Positions 12,079 through 23,261 of a stretch of DNA of 64,000 bases are shown one piece after another. The notes under the pieces are model-generated. The model saw only the letters and a program-made list of their open reading frames with translations, had not been told where the DNA came from and searched no databases. Positions within the stretch are counted from its first letter, which is position 1. The number at the start of each line of letters is the position of its first letter. The DNA comes from Dysidea avara (taxonomy: Eukaryota > Porifera > Demospongiae > Dictyoceratida > Dysideidae): positions 33,919,297-33,983,296 of the forward strand of contig NC_089279.1 in NCBI RefSeq assembly GCF_963678975.1, in the 5' to 3' direction. The translations under genes and the position numbers were made by a program.

Positions 12079-12415
12079 ATCTAATCAAAAACAGCCAAGT
12101 TGTAAAAAAAAGGTGCAGCCTCCAAAATAGCCAAGGTGAAAAAAGATGTGAAATCAAAGGTGGCGGCCAAGAAATGGATGTGATAGTAGGTTAATGGTAA
12201 AATTTTTAATAATGACAATTCAGGTGAATTTGGTGCCGAATCCTAGTGGAGGAGGTAACACAAATTCACCTGAATTGTCGTTATTAAAAATTTTACCATT
12301 AACCTACCATCACAGCCATTTCTTGGTTGCCACCTTTGATTTCACATCTTTTTTCATCGTGGCTATTTTGGAGGCCGCACCGTTTTTTTTACAGCTTGGC
12401 TGTTTTTGATTAGAT
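12079..12415. repeat. Long palindrome A (arms about 155 bp)
   Basis: ATCTAATCAAAAACAGCC at the left mirrors GGCTGTTTTTGATTAGAT at the right, and pairing runs almost unbroken to a short centre near 12247. A transcript would fold into a long double-stranded hairpin. A matching palindrome is at 22928-23261 in composite repeat B. The small frames inside are mirror images of each other and not genes. The following 515 bp (12416-12930) hold no gene. Confidence 0.9.
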
Positions 12416-12930
12416 TATTTTTACACTAGTTTGTTTACTTTTTATAAATCCATATTATGGATAAAATAAGAGATGCTGGTGGTACTTGATATTACACAGT
12501 ACTAAGCATGTACGTATCAAAGTCAGTCATCATGTACAGTAGCTGTTAAGTAGTCAGTTAATATTATAATCAGAGTTAGCAAACACTAGTGTATTGTTTT
12601 CTTACTATTGAATGTACTTTGTACTATACAGCTTTGACTATGGGAAGTGTATAGCGTGCTGTGGTCAACAATAGTATGGCTTCTGATTTATCATATAGGC
12701 ATGCACACTTGTGCAGCTATGTGATCACAGTAAGTCAAATACGCAGTGGTTCACAACAACCTTAATTGCTCTGGTATGAACTTAATATACTGTGGTTAAA
12801 TATATAGGTAATGATATAGGGTTTCCAAATGAACGTGTTAACATGATTAGATTGGATACTTATTAACGCAATTAACAAGCTGGTTGCCCTCGCAAAGACT
12901 AAGTCAAAAGATCAATGGAAGAGTGAACCT

Positions 12931-13350
12931 TAGGGACCCGCCGATTATGCTGGCATAATTATGAGCACAATAGGTGCCTGAAAGCATTGAGCATAATGCT
13001 AGCATAATAGCTAAAATATTTGTATAGCTATCACAGAAAGATCAATATACTCTAATAGAACAGTCAGTAACTCTAATAGAACAATCAAATAGCTGACTGT
13101 TCTATTAGAGAATATCGAATTATTGATCTTTTCTGTGATATGCATTTTGGCAAGCAAGTTTTTGCTTCAGCAACTTATTACTTATCCATAAACTGGAAAT
13201 TATTAGCAGAGCATGAGAACTAAGGCATAAATAATTGGGCATAATTTGAGCATAATAGGTAAGTATTGAGCATAAATTTAAGCATAATAGGTAAATTTTT
13301 GAGCAGTGCAGCATAATAGGTAAAATTACGAGCATAATCGGCGGGTCCCT
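12931..13350. mobile_element. MITE with 9-bp target duplication and internal motif repeats
   Basis: Termini AGGGACCCGCCGATTATGCT and its exact complement (13331-13350). AGTGAACCT flanks both sides (12922-12930 and 13351-13359). Subterminal regions repeat GAGCATAATAGG. The middle (13028-13140) is a smaller inverted repeat built on ACTCTAATAGAACAGTCAG. The start resembles that of the foldback element at 51278 (AGGGTCCG). Confidence 0.85.
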
Positions 13351-13702
13351 AGTGAACCTACAAGAAGCAAATTTGCTTGAGAATGAGTGTTATCATTGTA
13401 ATAATAGGTCATGGACGTGAAGAAAGATAGTTTATCCCCAAAAAGTACTCACATTTTGCTCTAGCCCTGTGGAAAAAGAAAATAATAAGATGAACAAAAT
13501 GGAATATTTAAGTTATTTTAAAAATACTTTTATTCATTCCTTTTGACTTCATATTTCCAATGGATATATACTTCTTCCAAATTAACTTCTAAGGCTTCTT
13601 TGGTGGTTGGGAGAGTTTCCTAAGATGGTGTTTAGGTGTGCATTCTATTAGGATGTTGGCAAAAAAATAGGCGATCTCTATTATGAACCACTACTGTGAT
13701 TC

Positions 13703-14104
13703 ATGATATTGCGAATTCTTGAAGGTAGTTATAGTGTGATCCGCATGCATATTATGTTTCCACATATGCTGGCTGTGGACAAGGTCAGTATTGATGGAGA
13801 GGAAATAATTCATGCTGAACTGTGTATGTCTACTACAGAATGTCTCAATACCAGGATACGAGATCAATTTTATTACCTGCTCAATGACAACAACATTGAA
13901 TCACTTCACCTTCAAACACACTGACTCTAGTTCAGGATGGAAAACATTTGATGTCGTCACATTCAGACTCATATACAGCCACATGAGGTAGCTCTAGCAG
14001 AAACATTTTTGTAAGTGGTCTCATGAGTCAACTCACTATAGAACACCATTTGGATCAGTTCAAAATTAGTTGGTACACAACACCTCTTTGGTGCCCCTGC
14101 TACT
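13703..14104. pseudogene. Rearranged TGF-beta ligand pseudogene
   Basis: The plus strand (about 13770-13955) matches the prodomain start of exon 2: GGAGAGGAAATAATTCATGC, then the LLNDNNIES and HTDSSSGWKTFDV coding stretch, with frame breaks. Immediately after it, on the minus strand, 13969-14104 matches the C-terminal end of the mature domain: GAPKRCCVPTNFELIQMVF, then SELTHETTYKNV, ending SCGCI and a stop. The middle of exon 2 is missing and the end is inverted. The C-terminal piece is intact over 45 codons and differs from the main gene at several residues, so it may derive from another paralogue. Confidence 0.85.
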
Positions 14105-14680
14105 ACTATAGCTCTTATCAGAAATGTTGCAGAGTTTTTTGCATGTGGCTAATAATCACATGTTGGTTTAACAGTAATTTAAAAGTTGGTTTTAATATGC
14201 TAATTGGCTACTTTATCACAAGTACACAACTGTAGCTATGTATTCAACTCATAACTATTCTAGTGATTCTTGTGTAGATGGAGCTACTTATTACAATGCT
14301 GTTTAAGATATAGGGAAGCAGTGAAGTGAAGCTTCTTCAAGGCTTGCTTTAATTTATTTCCAAATAGCATTGGAAGCGATACTGTAAAATATTTTATCCC
14401 TTTGCTTCTAATCGATAGAAGTATCCCTTCTAACTTCTTCTGACACCTCAGAACAATGAATGGTTGTGCATGCTGTTTTATTACACAAAGACACTACTAA
14501 TCGTGTTCAGTTCGAACCAAGTTCAGTGACTAGAAAATATGTTTCACTATTACATTTAATGACACAATGACATGTAGTGATCACAGAACCCACTTGTTAT
14601 TTGCCACAACCCAACTATATCCTACAAGGATCAACCGAGTTCACATAAACAACACATAATACACTATAATCTTGTTTTGT
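14105..14680. other. No gene seen
   Basis: AT-rich sequence between the rearranged pseudogene and the duplicated upstream blocks. No reading frame, inverted repeat or array stands out. Confidence 0.5.
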
Positions 14681-15785
14681 TAAGTAAAATTAAAACTGGC
14701 CTACACACTCATCAAGGAGGATGAAACAACCACCATTGACATCACAAAGATTGTTTTGACCAACTTGTATGACTAGTCAACATGTGCCCTCCACACTAAT
14801 CAGAGGGTATAACTACAATGAAACTCATGTGAAGACTAAATTTGGAAAGTATAGGATATTAAAATAATACAGAAGGAGCTGTTCCTCCTTAACTACATAC
14901 CTAATCTTACGTATATCTCCAGTAATCCAGTACTACTGGTGAAACTTGATACCTGTTAAACTGAATTATGATATGTCTCTTGTCTGATTTATTGAACCAT
15001 TTCAATTTTTAATAGTTTAATTAGCCTTTCTCCCACAAGTAAATTCTGATCACTACTTAATATTTGTTAGGAGAATTTAGCCCTTCACCTAACTTGTTCT
15101 TTCATTGCCTATATGCTCAAAATACATGTAGTGAAATACATTTAGATCTATGTTGATATTAGGTGGAGATATAACAATATCAACGTAGTATAATATATGT
15201 TTGCAAATTACTACATAGCTAATCACAGGCATGCAGGCATATAAATATTAGTTCCTGGGCTGTGTAGCTCCATAGAATACACACTTGCCTAGACTGTGAG
15301 TTTCCTGGAGATCAAGTGATCACCAAGTCAGACTGCATTCAACAGTGGTTCTGTGATGTCATGATCCTCATACTTTGTTACTCAGGATATCAGACTTCAG
15401 GTGGTCCCTATAGTAGGATAGTAGCTAGCAAACTAACACATACGTAATATTCTTATTGTGTTAATGTGAAATTAAAAATCGACCTATACACTGATCAAGC
15501 AGCCACCATTGACATCACAAAGAGTATTTTGATCAGCCAGTCAACATATATCCTCCACACTAATCAGGGAGAGTATCAACTCATATAAAGACTAAATTTA
15601 GAAGTGAATGGATATTAAAAGAATTCACAGGGAGTTGTGTCTATGCACTAACCTCCTCCATCTGATATAGTCATGTACCCTCCAGTAATGTAATACTACA
15701 GTGGTGAAGTCTGATACCTTCAAACTAAATGTGATGCAATTTCTATTATTAAAGTGGATCAACTATTTTTAGTTTAATTAGAAAG
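14680..15785. repeat. Duplicated block upstream of the TGF-beta gene
   Basis: Positions 14688-14980 and 15470-15720 align over about 280 bp. Shared stretches include ACCATTGACATCACAAAG, CTCCACACTAATCAG, and TCCAGTAAT followed by a TGGTGAA(A/G)(C/T)TTGATACCT-like string. They are about 785 bp apart in direct orientation, 0.6 to 1.6 kb upstream of the start codon. Fragments such as CCACACTGAGCAGAGGGT near 850-870 resemble the same block, so it probably travelled with ligand gene copies. A regulatory role is possible but not shown. Confidence 0.6.
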
Positions 15786-16234
15786 CTTCTTTTGTTCAGT
15801 TGTCCTACATGTTGCTATACGTAGTATCCCTAGAACTTTTATAAAATCAGGTAGAGTACATATAATTTTCAGCTTAGTTCTACTAGAAATGCAAGGAGCT
15901 ATTGAAAGGGGCTCTGTATAAATATGCACAGGTCAGTGATGCTTGTGCTTGCCTACTTGAAACAAGATAATTTAATACAGTTACCACTTTCAGGACAGTA
16001 CATAGCGTTTGATTGCACATTTGATTACAGTTCAACTTATACATGTAGAATATAGCTATTTATAACCAAAGGCTAAATGCCAATTAAAATAATATGCCAG
16101 CAATTTTTCCATGTTTCAGCTGCTGCAGGTATACCCACACTATAGTAGACCATATTAAGCAAGGGGGTAATGATCTTCCCACAGTTGTGAACATGAGATT
16201 ACATGGGGTGGTAGGTTATGTTACAGTACAGAAG

Positions 16235-16242
16235 TATAAAAG
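16235..16242 (+). promoter_or_regulatory. TATA box of the TGF-beta gene
   Basis: TATAAAAG lies 93 bp before the start codon, implying a transcription start near 16265 and a leader of roughly 60 bases. It is the best TATA match in the proximal upstream region. Confidence 0.55.
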
Positions 16243-16327
16243 TAGTTGATCATAAATTGTAGAACATACATCGATATCAGTGAAGTGATTTGGTAAAGCT
16301 GAAGTAACTAAAGGAGTTAACAAGAAG

Positions 16328-17563
16328 ATGACATTCTCAGTGTTCCCGATTGTATTACTACTCACCATCAGTCATTTTACAGTTCACTCAGTTCCCATCA
16401 GACATATGGTAGAGGAGCAGCAACCAGTGAAGGTGACTAGAAGGGAAGCCAATTCAGGTTCAGAGAACATTGATGACAATCTTGAAATGAATGAATTTGT
16501 TCGTGAACTAACCAATGCAACTCTAGCCACCTACTTGAAGGATCTCTTTGTCAACTTTAACTTACCCAGTGAACCAGTCCATACACTGAAAAACCAAAAG
16601 ATGACCAAAGCAAACACATAAGATCCTTTGAGAATCAAGCAATAGGTATGTGTGCTTTACTTAAGGCTACAACTTACATGCTCAAATATACGTAAATTAG
16701 TAGTATTATTATCCATTAGATTGCCTAAATGATTATTATGTTGTTGTATAGGTACTGATTGTGGATATTACAAATTCAACATTAACAAAGGCAGTATTAA
16801 TGGAGAGGAAATAATTCATGCTGAACTACGTCTACTACAGAAGATCTCAATGCCAGGAGACTACTATGAGGTCAATATTTATTACCTGCTCAATGACAAC
16901 AACATTGACTCACCTCTAAAGCTCACCTTCAAACACACTGACTCTAGTCCAGGATGGAAAACATTTGATGTCACTCCAATAGTTGAGAGCTGGAAACAAG
17001 GATGGGTTAACTATGGCTTGAAAGTTACACTGTCTAAAGGAGAACAGCAACTATCATGTGAAGATGTTTACTCCTCTGGGGAACAAGAAGATATACTGAA
17101 CACTGAGCCTTTGTTAATTGTGTTCACTCGTGATAACACTAACAAATTCTTGAGTGAAGTGATAAAAGACAACAAGATATCAGATATAAAGCACAAGAAA
17201 GTAAGACGTGAAAGTATCAGTACTAGTTCTATTCAGACATCACATGTGTCATGTCATCTTCAAAAGATGGAGGTTAGCAACACTGCCATAAGTGCAGGCA
17301 ATGTCCACCTGATGATCCCCAAGTTGTTTGATGTTGGAGTGTGTGGTGGTCACTGTCCAAGACTACCAGTAGAATCATTAACTGATTATGCAAGTATTCT
17401 TTCCCTCCACTACTACCAGACCAGAGGCCATGCAGGGGCACCAAAGAGGTGTTGTGTACCAACTAATTTTGAGCTAATCCAAATGGTGTTCTACAATGAG
17501 TTGACTCATGAGACCATCTACAAAAATGTTCCAGTTAGAGCTACCTCATGTGGTTGTGTATGA
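16328..17563 (+). CDS. TGF-beta superfamily ligand precursor (two exons, one-base frame break)
   Basis: Secreted dimeric growth factor precursor. Exon 1 is 16328-16645 and exon 2 is 16752-17563, with a 106-bp GT-AG intron. Residues 1-22 are a signal peptide (FPIVLLLTI core). The prodomain continues in exon 2 with the family pattern INGEEIIHAELRLLQ, GWKTFDVTPIVESW and NYGLKV. A dibasic site KKVRR (cut after 17209) releases a 117-residue mature domain with seven knot cysteines: SCHL, VCGGHC, RCC and the final SCGCV. The adjacent CC pair includes the cysteine that joins the dimer. Whole length would be about 376 residues, normal for the family. Exon 1 has an in-frame TAA at 16619; one more base there would give the usual ANT-IRSF prodomain motif and the right splice phase. 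The cause could be an assembly error, an allele or true loss. The subfamily was not determined. Confidence 0.9.
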
Positions 17564-18048
17564 TCTCTCCTATCTAATATCAGTGAATCACTATAAATGT
17601 GACAATGAATTTTTATTGCTTCTCATACTGTCAATTTTGTCCTTTAATTTTTTAGCCTTTTTAATACTGTATGTATAGTCAGTGAATATTATCATTATGT
17701 AAGCTACATGCAGCACCTAATTTTCAATGGCATTTTAAAGTGCACATGTACAGTGAATATTACAATGTTTTCATAGTGTAATAGTTTATGTAATACGTAT
17801 TCAGTTACAGTAAATATAAACATGAATCATATGAATTCTAGTATGAGATTCTGTTGGCACTGTATAATGTAGTAGTGTTTAAATTTCCATAGGGGAAGAG
17901 GGATAGTAGTCATGTTTTAAATTTCTTAAAACTGAAAGTACATATCAACAGTTTCTCTGTAGCATATCAGACAATTCAATGTATTTTAATGTCATTCAGC
18001 TACAGTATGAAAATGTACTGTTTGTTCAATTAGAATTTTAAAAATAAA
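17564..18048 (+). terminator. 3' UTR with polyadenylation signal of the TGF-beta gene
   Basis: AT-rich sequence follows the stop codon without further coding signal. AATAAA at 18043-18048 is the first clean polyadenylation hexamer, giving a 3' UTR of about 0.5 kb. No transcript evidence is available here. Confidence 0.45.
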
Positions 18049-18059
18049 ACTGATTCTAC

Positions 18060-18600
18060 AAAAACCTGTTAATTTTAGCAACTTTTATATGCCCACGCAA
18101 AACACAGAAATGGTGTACCAGAGGGGTTGCCAACGCCCACGCAAAGCACCCAAATGGCGTGTACGAGACTCCCAATCTTTATGTATTTTTAAAAGCATTT
18201 AGTGATATTGCTAACTAGTAACTACCTGTACAGTTGTTGATCTACATCTTGTTCTAGTTATTCAAGATCGATCATTGTCTACTTTGTTAAACTCACTTTC
18301 TCCATTATTTTTACATGATTTTGGATTTAGGATTTGGTTTCTAATATATTTGTGTATTTCTGATTGGATTTCTCACATAGCATACAAGAGTCCCAAGGAA
18401 TTGGCTACCCCTCGCTTTTTACCAAAAGCCAGTTCATCTCTAGTTGACAAAGATAGTGTGACCATCTAATTATGATATTACAATCTAAATTAAATTCTTG
18501 ATCACAGATACACATTTCCCTTGTTGCTATATGTGGCGCACCACAAAATTAACCAATGTAAACAACCATTACCATACCTTGTAGTGTTTTATTTTTATGT
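18060..18600. other. No gene seen; short GCCCACGCAAA direct repeat
   Basis: GCCCACGCAAA(A/G)CAC occurs twice, near 18092 and 18135, in similar contexts (AAATGG then GTAC). The rest is AT-rich without recognisable coding sequence. Confidence 0.4.
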
Positions 18601-18612
18601 GAATATGTAGTG

Positions 18613-18616
<4 letters not shown>

Positions 18617-18709
<93 letters not shown>

Positions 18710-18740
18710 TGTGTGTGTAGTGTGTGTGTGTAGTGTGTGC
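18617..18740. repeat. (GT)n microsatellite
   Basis: About 120 bp of GT dinucleotides with four short TAGT interruptions. The minus-strand frame of alternating His and Thr through it is an artefact. Confidence 0.97.
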
Positions 18741-19899
18741 ATGATAAAGATTTTTTAAATTCACCAATTTAAATGTGACTGTTTTTTCCACAGATTTATA
18801 TGTTGGAGAACTGCAAACAACTAACTTGAAATTTTTATAATGACCATTTTAAAAAAATATTTATTTGATAACATGTACAAAATACAAAGATGTATCACGT
18901 GATCAAAAAGTTATTAGCATGATGTACTAGGAGTATTGACGATTGAAAAGTTGATGAATTAAACATTCAAGAACGGAATAGTTCTCCATTTCAACTCGCC
19001 CACGAAATATAGCGCGCGCGTCACTAATAATCAGTGCTCAGCCGGGGTATGCGACTATTGGATTGAGATGGTGATTTTTATAAAATCAAGACACACGGTA
19101 GTGTGTCGTGCGGCCCAAGAAGCCGGCGTGTCACCCATGAGTATATTAACAGGAAGAAAGAAAACGCAATTTTCACACCTATGTAGCTCTGTGATCCCTT
19201 ATCCCATTGGAACCAAATTTGCTAGAGAGGTGTCGGCCAGCAAGGGGAGTCTACACACCAAATTTGAAGAAAATCGATCCAGCCATTTCAGAGATACGAG
19301 CGAACAAAATTTGGTTTTAATTTCTTCGTTTTTTTTCTTCTTCTACTTCTTCATTTCGCACATTTCGCAAAATCCGCCATAAAACACGAATGCCTGCTCG
19401 GATCGGGCTGAACTTTGGCACACTAAAAGGGCTCATTAAGGCGGATCTCTGTACCAACTTTGGTAGGAATCCGATGAACATTCACGGAGTTATGACCGAT
19501 TATTTGCGTAAAATAAGGTCGAAGGTCTGTCACGCCTACAGGGTAAACTCCTTTGAGGAATCAGTTGCAAATTGCTATGTAGATGGAGCAACCATCGTAG
19601 GAGTGCCTTTTTGTGGTTTGAAAGGAATCGGGATAAAGACCACGGAGATATGACACAAAACCCAACCTGTGTCAAAATTACGCGATCGATTTTTATGAAT
19701 AAAAATACTATTAGTTTTCGTGTCTATCAGGCAAACCGCTTAGAGCAATGAGCTGAAAATCAGTGTGTAGCTGGAATAATCATCATAGAAAGTCCTTGCA
19801 GTAGTACAGAAGAATCGGATTACAAACCACTGAGTTATGATTCGAAAGGCAACTACGTGTAGCAAATGCGAGATCGAGATACTCTAATAGAACAGTCAC

Positions 19900-22700
19900 C
19901 CTAATAGAGCATTCAGCTACGTTTATAACTTACTCCATTACAGAATTATATTACATTGCAGGATATTCTGTACGGAATTCAGCTACAAACAGTTAATCTG
20001 ATAGACAATTCAGCTACATGCAAGTCACCCTGTAGAGAGTTCATCTAGAAACAAGTCACCCTGTATCAGCTAGAAGAAGTCACCTTGTAGAGAGTTCAGC
20101 TACAAAGAAACCATCATGTAGAGCGTTCAGCTGCAAACCAATCACAACTCAGTTACAAACAAACATGCCCTGTAAAAAGATCAGCTAGAAGAAGTTACCT
20201 TGTAGAGAGTTCAGCTACAAAGAAATCACCATGTAGAGAGTTAAGCTGCAAACAAATCACCCAGTAGAAAGTTCAGCTATGAATAGATCACCCTGTTGAG
20301 AGTTCAGTTAGAAACAAGTAATCCTGTAGAGAGATCAGCTAGAAGCATCACCTTGTAGAAAGTTCAGCTACAAACAAATCATCTGTAGAGAGTTCAACTA
20401 CAAACAAATCACCCTGCAGAGAGATCAGCTAGAAGAAGTCACCTTGTAGAGAGTTCAGCTATAAAGAAACCACCATGTAGAAAGTTCAGCTACAAACAAA
20501 TCCCCTGTAGACAGTTCAGCTAGAAACAAGTCACCCTGCAGAGAGATCAGCTAGAAACAAGTCATCCTGTAGAGAGTTCAGCTAGAAGAAGTCACATTGT
20601 AGAGAGTTCAGCTACAAAGAAACTACCATGTAGAGAGTTCATCTGCAAACAAATCACCCTGTAGAGAACTCAGCTACGAACAAATCGCCCTGTAGAAAGA
20701 TCAGCTAGAAGAAGTTACTATGTAGGGAGTTCAGCTACGAACAGATCACCCTGTAGAGAGTTCAGCTACAAACAAATCACCCTGTAGAGAGTTCAGTTAC
20801 AAAGAAACCACCATGTAGAGAGTTCAGCTGCAAAAAAATCAATCACTCTGTAGAGAGTTCAGCTAGAAGAAGTCACCTTGTATAGAGTTCAGCTGCAAAT
20901 AAATCACCCTGTAGAGAATTCAGCTACAAACAAATCACCCTGTAGAAAGATCAGCTAGAAAAAGTTACCTTGTAGAGAGTTCAGCTACAAAGAAACCACC
21001 ATGTAGAGTGTTCAGCTGCAAACAAATCACCTGTAGAGAGTTCAGCTAGAAACAAGTCGCCTTGTAGAGAGATCAGCTAGAAACAAGTCACCCTGTAGAG
21101 AGTTCAGCTAGAAGAAGTCGCATTGTAGAGAGTTCAGCTACAAAGAAACTACCATGTAGAGAGTTCAGCTGCAAACAAACACCCTGTAGAGAACTCAGCT
21201 ACAAACAAATCGCCCTGTAGATAGATCAGCTAGAAGAAGTTACCTTGTAGGGAGTTCAACTACAAAGAAATCATCATGTAGAGAGTTCAGCTACAAACAA
21301 ATCACCCTGTAGAAAGATCAGCTAGAAGAAGTTACCTTGTAGGGAGTTCAGCTTCAAAGAAATCATCATGTAGAGAGTTCAGCTGCAAACAAATCATCCT
21401 GTAGAGAGTTCAGCTATGAAAATATCACCGTGTAGAGAGTTCAGCTAGAAGAAGTCACCTATTAGAGAGTTCAGCTACAAAGCAACCACCATGTAGAGAG
21501 TTCAGCTGCAAAAAAATCAATCACTCTGTAGGGAGTTCAGCTAGAAGAAGTCACCTTGTAGAGAGTTCAGCTGCAAATAAATCACCCTGTAGAGAATTCA
21601 GCTACAAACAAATCACCCTGTAGCAAGATCAGCTAGAAGAAGTTACCTTGTAGAGAGTTCAGCTACAAAGAAACCACCATGTAGAGAGTTCAGCTGCAAA
21701 CAAATCACCTGTAGAGAGTTCAGCTAGAAACAAGTCACCCTGTAGAGAGATCATCTAGAAGAAGTCACCATGTAGAGAGTTCAGCTACAAAGAAACTGCC
21801 ATGTAGAGAGTTCAGCTGCAAACAAATCAGCCTGTACAGAGTTCAGATACAAACAAATCACAGATCAGCTGGAAACAAGTCGCATTGTAGAGAGATCAGG
21901 TAGTATAAGTTACCTTGTAGAGAGTTCAGCTACAAAGAAACCACCATGTAGAGAGTTTAGCTGCAAACAAATCACCCAGTAGAAAGTTCAGCTATGAACA
22001 GATCACCCTGTTGAGAGTTCAGTTAGAAACAAGTCATCTTGTAGAGAGATCACCTAGAAGGATCACCTTGTAGAGAGTTCAGCTACAAACAAATCACCTG
22101 TAGAGAGTTCAGCTACAAACAAATCGCTCTGTAGATAGATCAGCTAGAAGAAGTTACCTTGTAGGGAGTTCAGCTACAAAGAAATCACCCTGTAGAGAGT
22201 TCAGCTACAAAGAAATCATCATGTAGAGAGTTCAGCTGCAAACAAGTCATCCTGTAGAGAGTTCAGCTATGAAAAGATCACACTGTAGAGAGATCAGCTA
22301 GAAACAAGTCACCCTGTAGAAAGATCAGCTAGCAGAAGTTACCTTGTAGAGAGTTCAGCTACAAAGAAACCACCATGTAGAGTGTTCAGCTGCAAACACA
22401 TCACCCTGTAGAGAATTCAGCTACAAACAAATTGTCTTGTAGAGAGACCAGCTAGAAACAAGTCACCCTGTAAACAGATCAGCTAGAAGAAGTTACCTTG
22501 TAGAGAATTCAGCTGCAAACAAATCATCCTGTAGAGAATTCAACTACAAACAGATAACCCTGCAGAGAGTTCAGCTAGAGTCAAGTCACCCTGTAGAGAG
22601 AATCCTGTAAAGAGTTCATCTACGTACAAGCAGATCACCCTGTAGAGATTTCAGCTACATTTCAAGTCACCCAGTAGAGAGATCAGCTGCAAATTATCCT
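19900..22700 (+). repeat. 31-bp minisatellite array B with higher-order pattern
   Basis: About 90 tandem units of 31 bp. Four unit types recur in order, for example around 20930-21030, 21600-21710 and 22320-22420: TCAGCTAGAAGAAGT with TACCTTGTAGAGAG, CAGCTACAAAGAAAC with CACCATGTAGAGAG, CAGCTGCAAACAAAT with CACCCTGTAGAGAG, and CAGCTACAAACAAAT with CACCCTGTAGAAAG. This gives a higher-order period near 124 bp and shows recent block amplification. Array A is more degenerate. Confidence 0.92.
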
Positions 22701-22873
22701 GTGGGGATTAATTGACATGTAATAAATATATGCTCTCTTTTTATATTATGAACTCTTGATATATATGCATTATATATATAATCTGATAAAATCAGAATGA
22801 GTTAAAGTGTTTATAAAATCTGCTTCATCTTTTTCTTTTTCCTGTGGTAAAGAAAAATATATAGGTTAAAAAG

Positions 22874-22904
22874 CCCCAAAGCTGGCCATAGGCCATCTTT
22901 GGGG
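22874..22904. repeat. Hairpin before palindrome B
   Basis: CCCCAAAG pairs with CTTTGGGG around a centre containing CTGGCCATAGGCCAT. It is equivalent to the hairpin at 12023-12057, with compensating base changes. Confidence 0.8.
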
Positions 22905-22927
22905 TATACAAATACAAAAAGAAGTGA

Positions 22928-23261
22928 AATCTAATCAAAAACAGCCAAGCTGTAAAAAAAGGAGTGCGGCCCTTGAAAAGGCTATGGTGAAAAAAGATGT
23001 GAAATCCAAGGTGGCGGCCAAGAAATGGCTGTGATGGTAGGTTAATGGTAAAAATTTTAATAACGACAATTCAGGTGAATTTTGTGCCAATTGACCAAGC
23101 GGCACCAAATTCACCTGAATTGTTGTTATTAAAATTTTTACCATTAACCTACCATCACAGCCATTTCTTGGCCGCCACCTTGGATTTCACATCTTTTTTC
23201 ACCATAGCCTTTTCAAGGGCCGCACTCCTTTTTTTACAGCTTGGCTGTTTTTGATTAGATT
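22928..23261. repeat. Long palindrome B (arms about 155 bp)
   Basis: Mirror symmetry about 23094; AATCTAATCAAAAACAGCC at the left matches the complement at the right end. The two 69-residue frames on opposite strands are near-identical because of this symmetry and are not genes. The centre is only about 20 bp, so both DNA cruciform and RNA hairpin formation are plausible. Confidence 0.92.

Larger units (their letters stand above)
3084..12420 (+). mobile_element. Composite repeat A (head, minisatellite, palindrome), twice interrupted
   Basis: The head (3084-3736, then 6607-6780) starts AATCAAGACACACTATAG with the palindrome GACACACTATAGTGTGTC and matches 19084-19890 of composite repeat B. The minisatellite occupies 9361-11790 and the palindromic tail 11950-12420. 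Between them lie two TIR elements, 3737-6597 and 6782-9357, whose removal restores colinearity with copy B. The total without insertions is about 3.9 kb. No coding region was recognised. The architecture (unique head, internal minisatellite, hairpin near the 3' end) recalls non-autonomous Helitron/Helentron elements such as DINE-1, but terminal signatures were not established. Confidence 0.7.

Noticed and set aside
18549-18791. 80-residue frame of alternating His and Thr on the minus strand
   Set aside because: Translation of a (GT)n microsatellite.
22935-23254. Two almost identical 69-residue frames on opposite strands
   Set aside because: They are the mirror images produced by the long palindrome, with no start context or family features.
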